A DNA stretch of 50,520 nucleotides from Streptococcus oralis (GTDB lineage Bacteria > Bacillota > Bacilli > Lactobacillales > Streptococcaceae). Under the pieces are notes generated by a model that saw nothing but the letters and a program-made list of their open reading frames with translations, had not been told where the DNA came from and ran no database searches. The position numbers and the translations under genes were made by a program. The stretch spans positions 1 to 50,520 of the forward strand of contig NZ_JUOS01000010.1 of NCBI RefSeq assembly GCF_001075875.1. The letters are read 5' to 3'. This document shows positions 1-8,457 of this stretch, in pieces (position 1 is the first letter of the stretch; every line of letters starts with the position of its first letter).

Positions 1-146
1 ACTTTTTATTAGCAATCAAACTTTGACGCGGTAGCTGATTGAACTTTTTGTTCGTCTTTTGGACTCCAAAAAGCTCCTAATCATCCTCGCGGAGCTGGGA
101 CTATGAAATTGAGATTTTGTCTATCGATTTCTGTCCCACCGCCTTT
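1..146. repeat. Intergenic repeat, copy A (cut by window edge)
   Basis: First of three direct copies of an intergenic element (others at 28401-28569 and 50349-50520). This copy lacks its left hairpin because the window starts inside it. It differs from the last copy at roughly a dozen positions. The right end folds as a long hairpin: GGGAC near 104 pairs with GTCCC near 133, with inner arms around 110-130. The copy stops right at the trxB stop codon, so it probably forms the 3' untranslated region and terminator of trxB. I know no name for it and it is not a BOX or RUP sequence as I remember them. Confidence 0.85.
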
Positions 147-1058
147 TTAACTATGTTCAGTAATATATTTATAGGCCTCTTGACCTGCAATAGCACCATC
201 TCCAACAGCTGTTGTAACTTGTCGAAGGTCTTTCTGACGAACATCCCCAACTGCAAAGACTCCTGCAACACTTGTTTTCATATGGTCATCTGTCACAATC
301 CAACCTGCCTGGTCGCGAATCTGCAACTCTTGGACAAAGTCACTAACTGGGTCTAAACCAACATAGATGAAGACACCACCAAAGGCTTGTTCTGTCACCT
401 GACCTGTTTTAACATTTTCAATCACAACCGATTCCACACGGTTTTCACCCTTGATTTCTTTAACGACAGAATCCCAAATGAAGTTGATTTTTTCATTGGC
501 AAAAGCTCTATCTTGCAAGACCTTTTGGGCACGTAGTTCATCCCGACGATGAACAATGGTAACAGATTTTGCAAACCGTGTTAAGAAGATAGCCTCTTCA
601 ACCGCGGAGTCACCTCCACCTACGACCAACAAATCCTGGTCGCGGAAAAAGGCTCCATCACAAACCGCACAGTAAGAAACACCACGGCTATTGAGTTCTT
701 CTTCTCCTGGAACCCCCAAGAGACGATGCTTAGAACCTGTCGCTACGATAACTGTGCGAGTTTCATAAACTTGGTCGTCTGTTACGACTTTTTTAAATTC
801 CCCATGATCCTCAACATTTTCAACGAAGCCATAGAGATGTTCAACACCTAGATTTTCAAGAGGTTCAAACATCTTTTCTGCTAATTCTGGGCCACTGATA
901 TTGGCATAGCCTGGATAGTTTTCAATGTCAGAAGTATTATTCATCTGACCTCCTGGAAGGCCCCCTTCAATCAAAGCCACTTTCAGATTACTGCGTGCTG
1001 CATACAAGGCTGCAGTCATCCCAGCAGGACCTGCACCGATAATAATCGTATCGTACAT
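147..1058 (-). CDS. trxB: Thioredoxin reductase (NADPH)
   Basis: Cytosolic FAD enzyme that uses NADPH to reduce thioredoxin, feeding ribonucleotide reductase and thiol repair. The 303 residues are typical of the low-molecular-weight family. The N-terminal FAD-binding GAGPAG motif is near residues 8-13. The redox CAVC pair sits at C130 and C133. The NADPH-binding GGGDSAVEEA motif follows, and the C-terminal FAD motif VFAVGDVR is near residue 270. The start has a purine-rich Shine-Dalgarno (GAAGGAAAG). A promoter lies just upstream at 1092-1120, so trxB can be transcribed apart from the small membrane gene before it. The 3' end runs into repeat copy A. Confidence 0.97.
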   Translation of the reverse strand: MYDTIIIGAGPAGMTAALYAARSNLKVALIEGGLPGGQMNNTSDIENYPGYANISGPELAEKMFEPLENLGVEHLYGFVENVEDHGEFKKVVTDDQVYETRTVIVATGSKHRLLGVPGEEELNSRGVSYCAVCDGAFFRDQDLLVVGGGDSAVEEAIFLTRFAKSVTIVHRRDELRAQKVLQDRAFANEKINFIWDSVVKEIKGENRVESVVIENVKTGQVTEQAFGGVFIYVGLDPVSDFVQELQIRDQAGWIVTDDHMKTSVAGVFAVGDVRQKDLRQVTTAVGDGAIAGQEAYKYITEHS

Positions 1059-1091
1059 TCTCTTTCCTTCTTTCTTGTTGTAACTATTTTT

Positions 1092-1120
1092 ATTCTAACG
1101 AATTAAATCCCATTTTACAA
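1092..1120 (-). promoter_or_regulatory. Candidate trxB promoter
   Basis: Reading the minus strand, TTGTAA (1120-1115), a 17-nt spacer and TAGAAT (1097-1092) form a plausible sigma-A promoter in the 65-nt gap ahead of trxB. Based on box match and spacing only. Confidence 0.5.
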
Positions 1121-1123
1121 CTA

Positions 1124-1360
1124 TTAAGCTTTGAGAACCAACAAGATGCTCATGGTTGCAAATGACAATACTGGAATGGTCAAAACTCCAATCATAATCA
1201 TATCGTAGAGATGGGCTTGACGTGCTTTAGCAGTTTTATCAACCCCCGACAGAGCTCTAAGTCCAATCCAGAGTCCCAAAATAATCAAGACCAGTAGAAT
1301 TGTCAACACTAAACTCTCTAAATACAAAGCAAATAGCTGAACTAGCATGCTCTCTCTCAT
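1124..1360 (-). CDS. Small membrane protein, DUF4059-like
   Basis: A 78-residue protein with two hydrophobic segments (about residues 8-34 and 52-76) joined by a basic loop rich in Lys, Arg and His. It resembles the DUF4059 family of streptococcal small membrane proteins, for which I know no function. It lies between the amino acid importer genes and trxB on the same strand, an arrangement I remember from related streptococci. The family name is from memory. No catalytic motif is visible. Confidence 0.75.
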   Translation of the reverse strand: MRESMLVQLFALYLESLVLTILLVLIILGLWIGLRALSGVDKTAKARQAHLYDMIMIGVLTIPVLSFATMSILLVLKA

Positions 1361-1427
1361 TTCTATTAATTTTAAAGAGCAAACCCAGTTAGCCTAGCCA
1401 ACTGAGTCTTTCTTATCTTCTATTATA

Positions 1428-2171
1428 TCAAATATAGGTCCGTTTGTAACTAGCAAAGAATTCTTTTGTTCGTTCTTCTTTAGGATGATTGATAATCTCA
1501 TCTGGTGTTCCAGACTCAATAATCTTTCCTTTATCCAAGAACAAAACCTTATCAGCTACCTGAGAAACAAAGGACATATCGTGACTGACTAAAATCATGG
1601 TTTGACCTGATTTGGCAGCATTAGCAATAGATCGTTCTACCTCACCGACTAATTCTGGATCAAGAGCTGAAGTAGGTTCATCCAAGAGCAAGATTGCTGG
1701 CTTCATGGCTAAAGCACGCGCCAAAGCTACCCGTTGTTTTTGTCCACCTGATAAGTGGCGAGGATAGTGCTGTTGACGATCTGAAAGACCAACCTTAGCC
1801 AACTCTTCTTTGGCAATCTTAGTTGCTTCTTGGTCGGAAAGTTTTTTAACAACTACCAAACCTTCCTTGACATTGTCTAAGGCTGTTCTACGCTCAAACA
1901 AATTGAACTGTTGGAACACCATGGACAACTTACGACGAAGAGTCAAGATTTCATCTTGAGTAATTTGAGAAAAATCCACTTTGAAATCATCAATCTGAAT
2001 ACTTCCACTATCAGGTGTTTCCAGATAATTTAGGCTACGAAGAAAAGTTGACTTCCCCGCTCCTGAGGAACCAATCAAAGCTACTACTTCCCCTTTTTGA
2101 ATATCTAAATTCAGATGATCCAAGACGGTTTGACCAGAAAAGGATTTGCTTAAATTTGAAATCTTAATCAT
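1428..2171 (-). CDS. Polar amino acid ABC importer, ATP-binding subunit
   Basis: ATPase subunit (247 residues) of a PAAT-type amino acid uptake system. Walker A GSSGAGKS is at residues 34-41, the Q-loop is FQQFNLF, the ABC signature is LSGGQKQRVALARAL, and Walker B is followed by the D-loop ([11 protein letters not shown]). It ends with the usual H-loop SHDMSF. Its ATG overlaps the permease stop codon by one base (TAATG), so the two are translationally coupled. No solute-binding protein is encoded next to it, so the amino acid cannot be named. GlnQ/ArtP-like proteins are the closest type. Confidence 0.93.
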   Translation of the reverse strand: MIKISNLSKSFSGQTVLDHLNLDIQKGEVVALIGSSGAGKSTFLRSLNYLETPDSGSIQIDDFKVDFSQITQDEILTLRRKLSMVFQQFNLFERRTALDNVKEGLVVVKKLSDQEATKIAKEELAKVGLSDRQQHYPRHLSGGQKQRVALARALAMKPAILLLDEPTSALDPELVGEVERSIANAAKSGQTMILVSHDMSFVSQVADKVLFLDKGKIIESGTPDEIINHPKEERTKEFFASYKRTYI

Positions 2172-2971
2172 TAGCGAAGGTCTCCTTTCACATCTGTTTT
2201 CGTATTATCTGGTGCTTCGATTGCCATTTTTTTCTCAATAAAGCGGCCAAGATTTTCAATAGCGATATTTACCACCCAGTATACAAGGGCAACTGAGATG
2301 AAACGTTCGAAGTAACGATAGTCGGCACCACCCAAAATCTGAGCTTGGGCAAAGACTTCTACAACACCCGCACTAAAGGCTAGGGAAGTCCCCTTAGTCA
2401 AACCGATTAGGGAGTTAATCAAGGTTGGAGTCGCTACTACCGCTGCATTGGGAATAATCACACGACGGTAAACTTGTGCACGTGTCATTCCAAGACTACG
2501 AGCGGCTTCAATCTCTCCAGGATTGACAGAAAGAATAGCGGCACGGATAGTTTCACTAGCGTAAGCTGCTTCGTTAAAAGCAAAAGCTACAATGGCAAAA
2601 GCTGCGGCCGGAATCGCATTGATATTAAAAGCAGTTCCCCATTGTTGATTCAACGCTTTTAATGCTAGAGGAATTCCATAGTAAGTCAACATCAACTGCA
2701 CTAGGATTGGTGTCCCTTTTAAGAAACTAACAAAGAATGCTTGTAATGGATAAAGAATTCTAACGCGATTAATTTTTACAATAGCAAAAACCAAGGCCAA
2801 GATTATACCAAAAAAAGCACCAAATACTGTCAACATCAATGTTGTTGGCAATTGTTGTACAATTCTTGGAATCCCATCAAAGACAGAACGAAAACTAAAC
2901 AGTTTGCCGTCTGGAATATACTGCATCAAGTTTTGGTACCAATCTGATGCTAAAATTGTTGTAACATTCAT
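2171..2971 (-). CDS. Polar amino acid ABC importer, permease subunit
   Basis: Membrane permease (266 residues) of the HisM/GlnP type and partner of the downstream ATPase. There are about five hydrophobic segments. The family EAA loop is visible as EIEAARSLGMTRAQVYRRVIIPNA, which docks on the ATPase. The FLKGTPILVQ segment near residue 85 is also typical. Unlike GlnP fusions it has no binding-protein domain at the N-terminus. The start is preceded by AGGAGAGGA. An inverted repeat lies 39-76 bases upstream. Confidence 0.93.
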   Translation of the reverse strand: MNVTTILASDWYQNLMQYIPDGKLFSFRSVFDGIPRIVQQLPTTLMLTVFGAFFGIILALVFAIVKINRVRILYPLQAFFVSFLKGTPILVQLMLTYYGIPLALKALNQQWGTAFNINAIPAAAFAIVAFAFNEAAYASETIRAAILSVNPGEIEAARSLGMTRAQVYRRVIIPNAAVVATPTLINSLIGLTKGTSLAFSAGVVEVFAQAQILGGADYRYFERFISVALVYWVVNIAIENLGRFIEKKMAIEAPDNTKTDVKGDLR

Positions 2972-3009
2972 AGAAACATCCTCTCCTGATAATGAATCAT
3001 TCTATCATA

Positions 3010-3047
3010 CTTCTGCCTAGATTTAAAATATTTGCTACGAGCAGAAG
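3010..3047. promoter_or_regulatory. Inverted repeat upstream of the amino acid importer
   Basis: CTTCTGC (3010-3016) and GCAGAAG (3041-3047) form a perfect 7-bp inverted repeat with a 24-nt gap. It lies in the region that should hold the promoter of the permease-ATPase pair. It could be an operator or a weak leader hairpin. No regulator was identified. Confidence 0.3.
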
Positions 3048-3127
3048 AGACTTTGTTTACCTACTAGTTTATCATACTTTAAAAGCGTGAGGTTATATAT
3101 TTTACCTATCAAGGAGATAGAAAAAAA

Positions 3128-3484
3128 CTATTTCAAATCCAAGCTGTCGTAGGTTTTACGATAACCAATCTGCTTCACAGCACCATTCTCCACTAATATT
3201 GGACGTTTTAATAACATACCATCACTGGCCAAGAGTTTGGCTGCTTCTTTATTGGATAAAGTTCCAACCTTGTCTTTTAAACCAAGTTCACGGTATTTAA
3301 TACCACTGGTATTGAAAAATTGCTTCAACTCAAATTCTGAAGTTTCAAGCCAATTTAAAATGACTTCTTCACTAGGAGTTTCTTCTACAATATGAACATC
3401 TTTATACTCTAATCCGAGTTGATCTAACTCTTTTTTGGCTTTTTTACAAGTTGTACATTTTGGATATTCGATAAATTCTAACAT
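3128..3484 (-). CDS. ArsC/Spx-family protein
   Basis: Thioredoxin-fold protein of the ArsC/Spx family (118 residues, normal length). The N-terminal redox motif is CTTC at C10 and C13, in the context YPKCTTCKKAK. The family C-terminal RPILVENG segment is near residue 94. Members are either arsenate reductase-like or Spx/MgsR-like regulators that bind the RNA polymerase alpha subunit. No other arsenic genes are nearby. A two-cysteine CxxC motif is seen in both Spx and YusI-type proteins, so the role is open. It lies 12 nt downstream of ogt and probably shares its transcript. Confidence 0.85.
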   Translation of the reverse strand: MLEFIEYPKCTTCKKAKKELDQLGLEYKDVHIVEETPSEEVILNWLETSEFELKQFFNTSGIKYRELGLKDKVGTLSNKEAAKLLASDGMLLKRPILVENGAVKQIGYRKTYDSLDLK

Positions 3485-3496
3485 TTTCTTTTCTTT

Positions 3497-4009
3497 CTAT
3501 TCCTTATTCTCTTGAAATGCTGCACCTTCATGCTTTAAGAGCCAAGCCTTCTTGTCAATTCCGGAAGCATAGCCCGTTAGACGATTACCTGCACCTAATA
3601 CGCGGTGACAAGGTACTAGGATAGACCATGGGTTGCGCCCCACAGCACCTCCGATTGCCTGAGCCGAAGCTATCTGCAAGTCCTTAGCTATTTGTCCATA
3701 AGTAACTGTCTGACCAAAAGGAATTCCCCGCAAGTAGTTCCAGACTCTTTTTTCGAAATCACTACCGACAGGAGCTAAAGGTAACTGAGACAAATCCTGA
3801 TTCTCTCCTTTAAAATAGGCTTCCAAATTACAAGCAATTTGACTTAAGATTGGATGACTTTCCACCTCAACTAGATTACCTACCGACAAGCCTCTCTCAA
3901 AATAACTCTGTGCTTCAACCCATATCCCAAACAGATAGTGATCATCTGCTACCAAAGATAAGATCCCAATTGGAGAACTGTACAGCATCTTTGCATACTT
4001 CTTAGGCAT
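3497..4009 (-). CDS. ogt: Methylated-DNA--protein-cysteine methyltransferase
   Basis: Suicidal repair protein that moves the methyl group from O6-methylguanine to its own cysteine. In this 170-residue protein the active-site PCHRV motif puts the acceptor at C134. The DNA-binding segment FGQTVTYGQIA is near residues 98-108, with the conserved helix AIGGAVGRNP before the active site. Its start overlaps the end of the upstream acetyltransferase by 8 nt, so translation is probably coupled. Confidence 0.93.
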   Translation of the reverse strand: MPKKYAKMLYSSPIGILSLVADDHYLFGIWVEAQSYFERGLSVGNLVEVESHPILSQIACNLEAYFKGENQDLSQLPLAPVGSDFEKRVWNYLRGIPFGQTVTYGQIAKDLQIASAQAIGGAVGRNPWSILVPCHRVLGAGNRLTGYASGIDKKAWLLKHEGAAFQENKE

Positions 4010-4502
4010 TTGATTTCAATTTTTGATAGGCCAAGCGTTCGCCATCAACTGGAACTTTACCGACCTGTTTAAAACCAAGCTTTTCAAAGATATGTTGCAT
4101 GGCCTTGTTTTTAGCATGTGTATCTGAACGAAAATCTAGGTAATCAAAGCCTTCAATCAAGCCTTCCAAGAAGGTCTGGGCAACACCTTGGCCTTGGACA
4201 CCTCTAGAAACCGCAATCCGATGAAATACAAGGTATTCTGGTTCTCTTCCTTCCCAACTTCCATCATAAATGGCTTCATAAGCTTTTTCTGGACTTTTAG
4301 TCACTGCTGCATAGGCTAAAAGTTCTCCTTCGTCCAAGGCTACATAAGCCTGACCAGAGACGATATCTTCAATAATCGTGTCGGCATTTGGGTAATCATT
4401 TTGCCACTGGGTGCTGCCAGCTTCCGCCAAGCATTTTTTAGCATCTTCAATCACCTGCATAATTGCATCTACTTCGTTTGGAAAGGCTAAACGAATTTCC
4501 AT
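4002..4502 (-). CDS. GNAT-family N-acetyltransferase
   Basis: A 166-residue acetyl-CoA-dependent acyltransferase. The start at 4502 (MEIRLAF) is preferred over an ATG 36 nt upstream because GAGGAG lies the right distance before it. Motif A is visible as FHRIAVSRGVQGQGVAQTFL, with the RGVQGQG acetyl-CoA loop near residues 105-111. The C-terminal NKAMQHIFEKLGFKQVG segment is typical of motif B. The substrate cannot be read from sequence. It shares an operon with ogt and the ArsC/Spx-like gene. Confidence 0.88.
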   Translation of the reverse strand: MEIRLAFPNEVDAIMQVIEDAKKCLAEAGSTQWQNDYPNADTIIEDIVSGQAYVALDEGELLAYAAVTKSPEKAYEAIYDGSWEGREPEYLVFHRIAVSRGVQGQGVAQTFLEGLIEGFDYLDFRSDTHAKNKAMQHIFEKLGFKQVGKVPVDGERLAYQKLKSNA

Positions 4503-4636
4503 CTTATCTCCTCTTTTCTGACTAGTTTCTCTCATCATAGCATAATTTAAGGCTTTCTACAAGCAGTTAAAACTTGACTTTTTATTTCTATTATTTTATA
4601 ATCTGGTTATAAAAACTAGATAAACAGGAGTTGGAA

Positions 4637-5092
4637 ATGAAAACTACTTTTTCCTACCCAGAATGGGACGAAATTCCAAACATTGATCTCTATTTGGATC
4701 AGGTCCTACTTTATGTGAATAAAGTTTGTTCCCCTATTTCTCTTGCTAAAGAGAAAGGTTTAACTGCATCAATGGTGAACAACTATGTCAAACACGGATA
4801 TATCAGTAAACCTGAAAAGAAAAAATACCAACGCAAACAAATTGCCCGACTGATTGCTATCACAACACTCAAGTCTGTTTTTTCAATCCAGGAAATTGCT
4901 CAAACCCTAAACACCCTACACACAGAGACTAACTCACAAGAACTTTACAATGCTTTTGTGGACTATATGAATGAAGACCTAGACCCAGCTAATCCAATCA
5001 TTCAAGCAAGCTGTCAAACGGTCAAACTTTATCATCAAACACTAGCACTAGTCTATACAGAAAATGAAGAGGAGGAAACAAATGAATACTAG
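4637..5092 (+). CDS. DUF1836 family protein
   Basis: A 151-residue protein of the DUF1836 family. The ATG at 4637 is chosen because CAGGAG (4625-4630) precedes it by six bases. A TTG at 4631 would abut that sequence directly. The middle part reads like a MerR-type helix-turn-helix (ISLAKEKGLTASMVNNYVKHGYI, about residues 35-57), suggesting a DNA-binding protein. It overlaps the downstream hemolysin III gene by 11 nt. No regulatory target is known to me. Confidence 0.85.
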   Translation: MKTTFSYPEWDEIPNIDLYLDQVLLYVNKVCSPISLAKEKGLTASMVNNYVKHGYISKPEKKKYQRKQIARLIAITTLKSVFSIQEIAQTLNTLHTETNSQELYNAFVDYMNEDLDPANPIIQASCQTVKLYHQTLALVYTENEEEETNEY

Positions 5093-5729
5093 TTTTAAAC
5101 TTAGCAAGCGCCTTAGTTTTGGAGAAGAAATTGCCAACAGTGTCACCCATGCTATAGGGGCTGTACTTATGCTCATCTTACTTCCTATTTCATCAACCTA
5201 TAGTTATGAGGCACATGGTTTCTTATCGTCTATCGGTGTATCCATCTTCGTTATCAGCCTCTTTCTCATGTTTCTTTCATCGACTATTTATCATTCTATG
5301 GCTTATGGTTCCACTCATAAGTACGTGCTTCGTATCATCGACCATTCCATGATTTATGTTGCGATTGCTGGCTCCTATACTCCTGTCGTTTTGACCTTGA
5401 TGAATAACTGGTTTGGTTATCTGATTATCGCCATTCAGTGGGGAACAACTATTTTTGGTATTCTTTATAAAATATTTGCCAAAAAAGTCAATGAAAAATT
5501 TAGTCTAATACTCTACCTCATCATGGGTTGGCTAGTTGTGGCTATCCTACCAGCAATCATCAGTCAAACAAATCCAATCTTTTGGACTCTTATGGTATCA
5601 GGTGGGCTTTGCTATACAGTTGGTGCTGGTTTTTATGCTAAGAAGAAACCTTACTTCCACATGATCTGGCATCTCTTCATTCTGGCAGCTTCAGCTCTCC
5701 AATACATCGCAATTGTTTATTACATGTAA
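5082..5729 (+). CDS. Hemolysin III family membrane protein
   Basis: Seven-helix membrane protein (215 residues) of the HlyIII/PAQR family. Conserved family residues are visible: EEIANSVTHAIG near the N-terminus, STIYHS near residue 70, IIDHSMIYVAIAGSYTP near residues 85-101, and the C-terminal HMIWHLFILAAS. The His and Ser residues match the metal-binding site of PAQR proteins. The start at 5082 follows GAGGAGG; an upstream in-frame ATG lies before this Shine-Dalgarno and is rejected. Despite the family name, haemolysis is not a safe inference. It is coupled to the DUF1836 gene. Confidence 0.9.
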   Translation: MNTSFKLSKRLSFGEEIANSVTHAIGAVLMLILLPISSTYSYEAHGFLSSIGVSIFVISLFLMFLSSTIYHSMAYGSTHKYVLRIIDHSMIYVAIAGSYTPVVLTLMNNWFGYLIIAIQWGTTIFGILYKIFAKKVNEKFSLILYLIMGWLVVAILPAIISQTNPIFWTLMVSGGLCYTVGAGFYAKKKPYFHMIWHLFILAASALQYIAIVYYM

Positions 5730-5760
5730 AAATAGGCCGGGAAAATCCCGACCTATTTTT
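5727..5760. terminator. Bidirectional terminator between hemolysin III gene and pdxT
   Basis: AATAGG-CCGGGA pairs with TCCCG-ACCTATT around a short A-rich loop (5731-5757), with A-runs before and T-runs after. It can stop transcripts from both convergent genes. Confidence 0.88.
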
Positions 5761-6331
5761 ATTTGCACATATTGATAAAGTATTGATGCAAGCGAAGATC
5801 ATTTGTCAATTCCGGATGAAAGGAGGTCACTAGCATATTTTTTTCTTGTGCCGCAACGATTTGATTGTTCACAATCGCTAGAACATCAACACTGTCACCA
5901 ACACTACTGATAATCGGGCCACGGATAAAAGTCATTGGAATTTTACCAACGCCCTTGCAGTCAGCTTCTGTATAAAAGCTTCCTAGCTGACGTCCATAGG
6001 CATTGCGCTCTACTACTATGTCCATAGTCGCTAGATGGCTTTCCTCTTTAGAAGTGATTTGTTTTGCTAGCAAAATTAAACCTGCACAAGTTCCAAAGAC
6101 TGGTAAACCATTGAGAATAGCCTCTCTTATAGGAATTAGCATCTGCTGATCTCGCAACAGTTTCCCCATAGTTGTAGACTCTCCCCCTGGCAAGATTAAC
6201 CCCGACAGGTCACTCTGGTGTTGCTGAAAATCTTCTAGGTTTCGCAGTTCAATACTTTCAACTCCTAGTTGAGCAAGCATTTTCTCGTGTTCTACAAAGG
6301 CACCTTGCAAGGCCAATATTCCGATTTTCAT
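5759..6331 (-). CDS. pdxT: PLP synthase glutaminase subunit PdxT
   Basis: Class I-like glutaminase that feeds ammonia to PdxS for ribose-5-phosphate-dependent pyridoxal 5'-phosphate synthesis. At 190 residues the length is normal. The nucleophile is C82 in FGTCAGLI. The His-Glu pair is H172 and E174 in SFHPELT. The PGGEST oxyanion segment is at residues 48-53. It starts one base after the pdxS stop codon, so the two subunits are made together. Confidence 0.97.
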   Translation of the reverse strand: MKIGILALQGAFVEHEKMLAQLGVESIELRNLEDFQQHQSDLSGLILPGGESTTMGKLLRDQQMLIPIREAILNGLPVFGTCAGLILLAKQITSKEESHLATMDIVVERNAYGRQLGSFYTEADCKGVGKIPMTFIRGPIISSVGDSVDVLAIVNNQIVAAQEKNMLVTSFHPELTNDLRLHQYFINMCK

Positions 6332-7207
6332 CTATTTTCCTCGCTCAGCCATGAGAATTTGGATTTCATTCTCATTGATACCAACCATGGCTTCTCCCAA
6401 ATCTTCTGAGATTTGAGCTAGAATTTGAGGATTTTGATAATTCGTAACAGCCTTAACAATAGCTGCTGCACGTTTGACAGGATCACCCGACTTGAAAATT
6501 CCTGAACCAACAAAGACACCTTCTGCACCTAGCTGCATCATAAGAGCAGCATCTGCAGGTGTTGCCACACCTCCAGCTGCAAAGTTGACAACTGGTAATT
6601 TCCCATGTTCGTGGACGTATTGAACTAATTCTACAGGGACTTGGAGTTCTTTTGCTGCGACATAGAGTTCATCTTCACGGAGATTTTGGATGCGACGGAT
6701 TTCTTGATTCATCATGCGCATATGACGAACAGCCTGAACGATGTCTCCTGTTCCTGGCTCTCCTTTTGTACGGATCATCGATGCTCCTTCAGCAATACGA
6801 CGCAAGGCTTCTCCTAGATCTTTTGCACCGCAAACAAAAGGAACTTGGAATTCTTTCTTATCCACATGGAAACGATCGTCAGCTGGAGATAGTACCTCAC
6901 TCTCATCGATATAGTCAATCTCGATGGCTTCCAAAATCTGTGCTTCAACAAAATGCCCAATTCGAACCTTGGCCATAACTGGAATGCTGACTGCTTCTTG
7001 GATTTCCTTGATCATCTTAGGGTCGCTCATGCGAGAGACACCACCAGCTGCACGAATATCCGCTGGGATTCGCTCCAAGGCCATAACCGCTGCTGCACCT
7101 GCAGCCTCCGCAATTCTTGCTTGTTCAGGATTTTGAACATCCATGATGACGCCACCTTTAAGCATCTGTGCCAAATTTTTATTTAATTCATAACGATTTT
7201 CAGTCAT
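6332..7207 (-). CDS. pdxS: PLP synthase subunit PdxS
   Basis: Synthase subunit (291 residues) of the DXP-independent vitamin B6 pathway. It forms a TIM barrel that condenses ribose 5-phosphate, glyceraldehyde 3-phosphate and ammonia. The catalytic D23 lies in GGVIMDVQ and K80 in [11 protein letters not shown], and the second lysine lies in [11 protein letters not shown]. The sequence is strongly conserved throughout. It is followed directly by pdxT. A possible -10 box (TATAAT on the minus strand near 7306-7311) lies about 100 nt upstream without a clear -35. No PdxR regulator gene is in the window. Confidence 0.97.
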   Translation of the reverse strand: MTENRYELNKNLAQMLKGGVIMDVQNPEQARIAEAAGAAAVMALERIPADIRAAGGVSRMSDPKMIKEIQEAVSIPVMAKVRIGHFVEAQILEAIEIDYIDESEVLSPADDRFHVDKKEFQVPFVCGAKDLGEALRRIAEGASMIRTKGEPGTGDIVQAVRHMRMMNQEIRRIQNLREDELYVAAKELQVPVELVQYVHEHGKLPVVNFAAGGVATPADAALMMQLGAEGVFVGSGIFKSGDPVKRAAAIVKAVTNYQNPQILAQISEDLGEAMVGINENEIQILMAERGK

Positions 7208-7318
7208 TTTCTCTTCCTCAATAGTTGTATTGGTAGCTACAATTTTATTTTAAGGTAGAAATGACTCAAGTACAAGATAAAAAAAATCGATTTGTCCGGG
7301 TACAATTATATCAATCAT

Positions 7319-7345
7319 CAAAAAAGTACCCATATAAGGTACTCT
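7319..7345 (-). terminator. Terminator after the Pr6Pr-like gene
   Basis: On the minus strand GTACC, a 7-nt loop and GGTAC are followed by a run of six T. It begins at the stop codon of the membrane protein gene and separates it from pdxS. Confidence 0.85.
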
Positions 7346-7977
7346 TATTTCTTAGATTTTTTAATGTTTTTAACAAGATAAAACAGATATCCTGAAACCA
7401 TATAGGCAACAAAGATAGTAGCTGCCCATTTAAAGACAAAGCCCCAACCATGTTTGGTAGCATTCAAAAAGAAATAAGGGAAGGGACTATCCTTAGCATT
7501 AGGGACATCCATCTTTAGAACAAAACCGTTTAAGAGGGCAAAAATCATATAAAGCAAAGGAAGGCTAGTCCAAAGCATGGGATCAACCAACTTATATTGG
7601 CGACTCTTGTCAAAAATAATTGTATCTGCTAAAAACCAGAGAGGGACAATATAATGGCAAAGGAAATTTTCCAAACGGTAAAAATCTGTCGTCAAAGGAG
7701 CTAGCATGAAATGATAGATGACACAAGTAATCATGATACTCATGGTGACACCACCCTTGAGTCGCAAAAGACTTGAACTTTGCCAATGGTCACCCTCACG
7801 TCGCATCTTCCATAAAAGATAACCCGTAAAAATCATCACCAAGAGGTTGGAAAGGACTGTATAGTAAAGCAACATCCCTAAACCACCACGTTTGGTAATC
7901 TCCAAGTATACACCGGTAAAGGCTGCTATAAATAAAAAGATACGACTATAAAATATTACTTTTTCATTTTTAATCAT
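7345..7977 (-). CDS. Pr6Pr-like integral membrane protein
   Basis: A 210-residue protein with six predicted hydrophobic segments spread over its length and a basic C-terminus (KNIKKSKK). It resembles the Pr6Pr (FAR-17a/AIG1-like) membrane family as I remember it. Polar residues inside the segments, such as HFMLAP and CHYIVPLWF, include histidines that are typical of that group. The function is unknown. It begins two bases after the stop of the zinc-ribbon gene and shares its promoter. Confidence 0.75.
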   Translation of the reverse strand: MIKNEKVIFYSRIFLFIAAFTGVYLEITKRGGLGMLLYYTVLSNLLVMIFTGYLLWKMRREGDHWQSSSLLRLKGGVTMSIMITCVIYHFMLAPLTTDFYRLENFLCHYIVPLWFLADTIIFDKSRQYKLVDPMLWTSLPLLYMIFALLNGFVLKMDVPNAKDSPFPYFFLNATKHGWGFVFKWAATIFVAYMVSGYLFYLVKNIKKSKK

Positions 7978-7979
7978 GA

Positions 7980-8318
7980 TTAAATCTTCTTCACAAATTC
8001 TGATTTAAGCTTCATAGCACCAAAACCATCAATCTTACAATCGATGTTGTGGTCACCCTCAACAATACGGATGTTTTTCACACGAGTTCCTTGTTTGAGG
8101 TCTTTAGGAGCTCCTTTGACCTTAAGGTCCTTAATCAAGGTGACTGTATCTCCATCCGCTAGTTTATTTCCATTAGCATCGATAGCAACAAGGCCTTCTT
8201 CAACCTCTGCTTGCTCAGCAGGATTCCATTCATAAGCACACTCTGGACAGACTAGCAAGGCTCCGTCTTCATAGACATATTCTGAATTACATTTTGGGCA
8301 ATTTGGTAGATTGTTCAT
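7980..8318 (-). CDS. PhnA/YjdM-family zinc-ribbon protein
   Basis: A 112-residue protein with an N-terminal zinc ribbon made of CPKC (about residues 6-9) and CPEC (about residues 24-27). A PhnA-type SH3-like domain follows, with the conserved [15 protein letters not shown] segment. The start at 8318 follows GAAGGAGAT; an in-frame ATG 21 nt upstream lacks this. The family was once linked to alkylphosphonate use, but no phosphonate genes are nearby and the cellular role is unclear. Confidence 0.9.
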   Translation of the reverse strand: MNNLPNCPKCNSEYVYEDGALLVCPECAYEWNPAEQAEVEEGLVAIDANGNKLADGDTVTLIKDLKVKGAPKDLKQGTRVKNIRIVEGDHNIDCKIDGFGAMKLKSEFVKKI

Positions 8319-8375
8319 TTTATCTCCTTCTATTTTCATGATGGTTTGATTGTCAAATTTTCGTTAACAGAGATT

Positions 8376-8404
8376 ATTATACCTTAAAATTAAAAATTTG
8401 ACAA
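8376..8404 (-). promoter_or_regulatory. Promoter of the zinc-ribbon/Pr6Pr pair
   Basis: On the minus strand TTGTCA (8404-8399), a 17-nt spacer and a perfect TATAAT (8381-8376). The start codon is about 58 nt downstream. Confidence 0.7.
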
Positions 8405-8410
8405 ATTGCT

Positions 8411-8446
8411 AAAAAACCGACTCACCACTATCATGGTCAATCGGTT
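8411..8446 (-). terminator. Terminator after cmk
   Basis: On the minus strand AACCGA pairs with TCGGTT, with inner ACCA/TGGT pairs, followed by six T. It lies 12-47 nt after the cmk stop codon. Confidence 0.85.
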
Positions 8447-8457
8447 ATATTCTCTGA

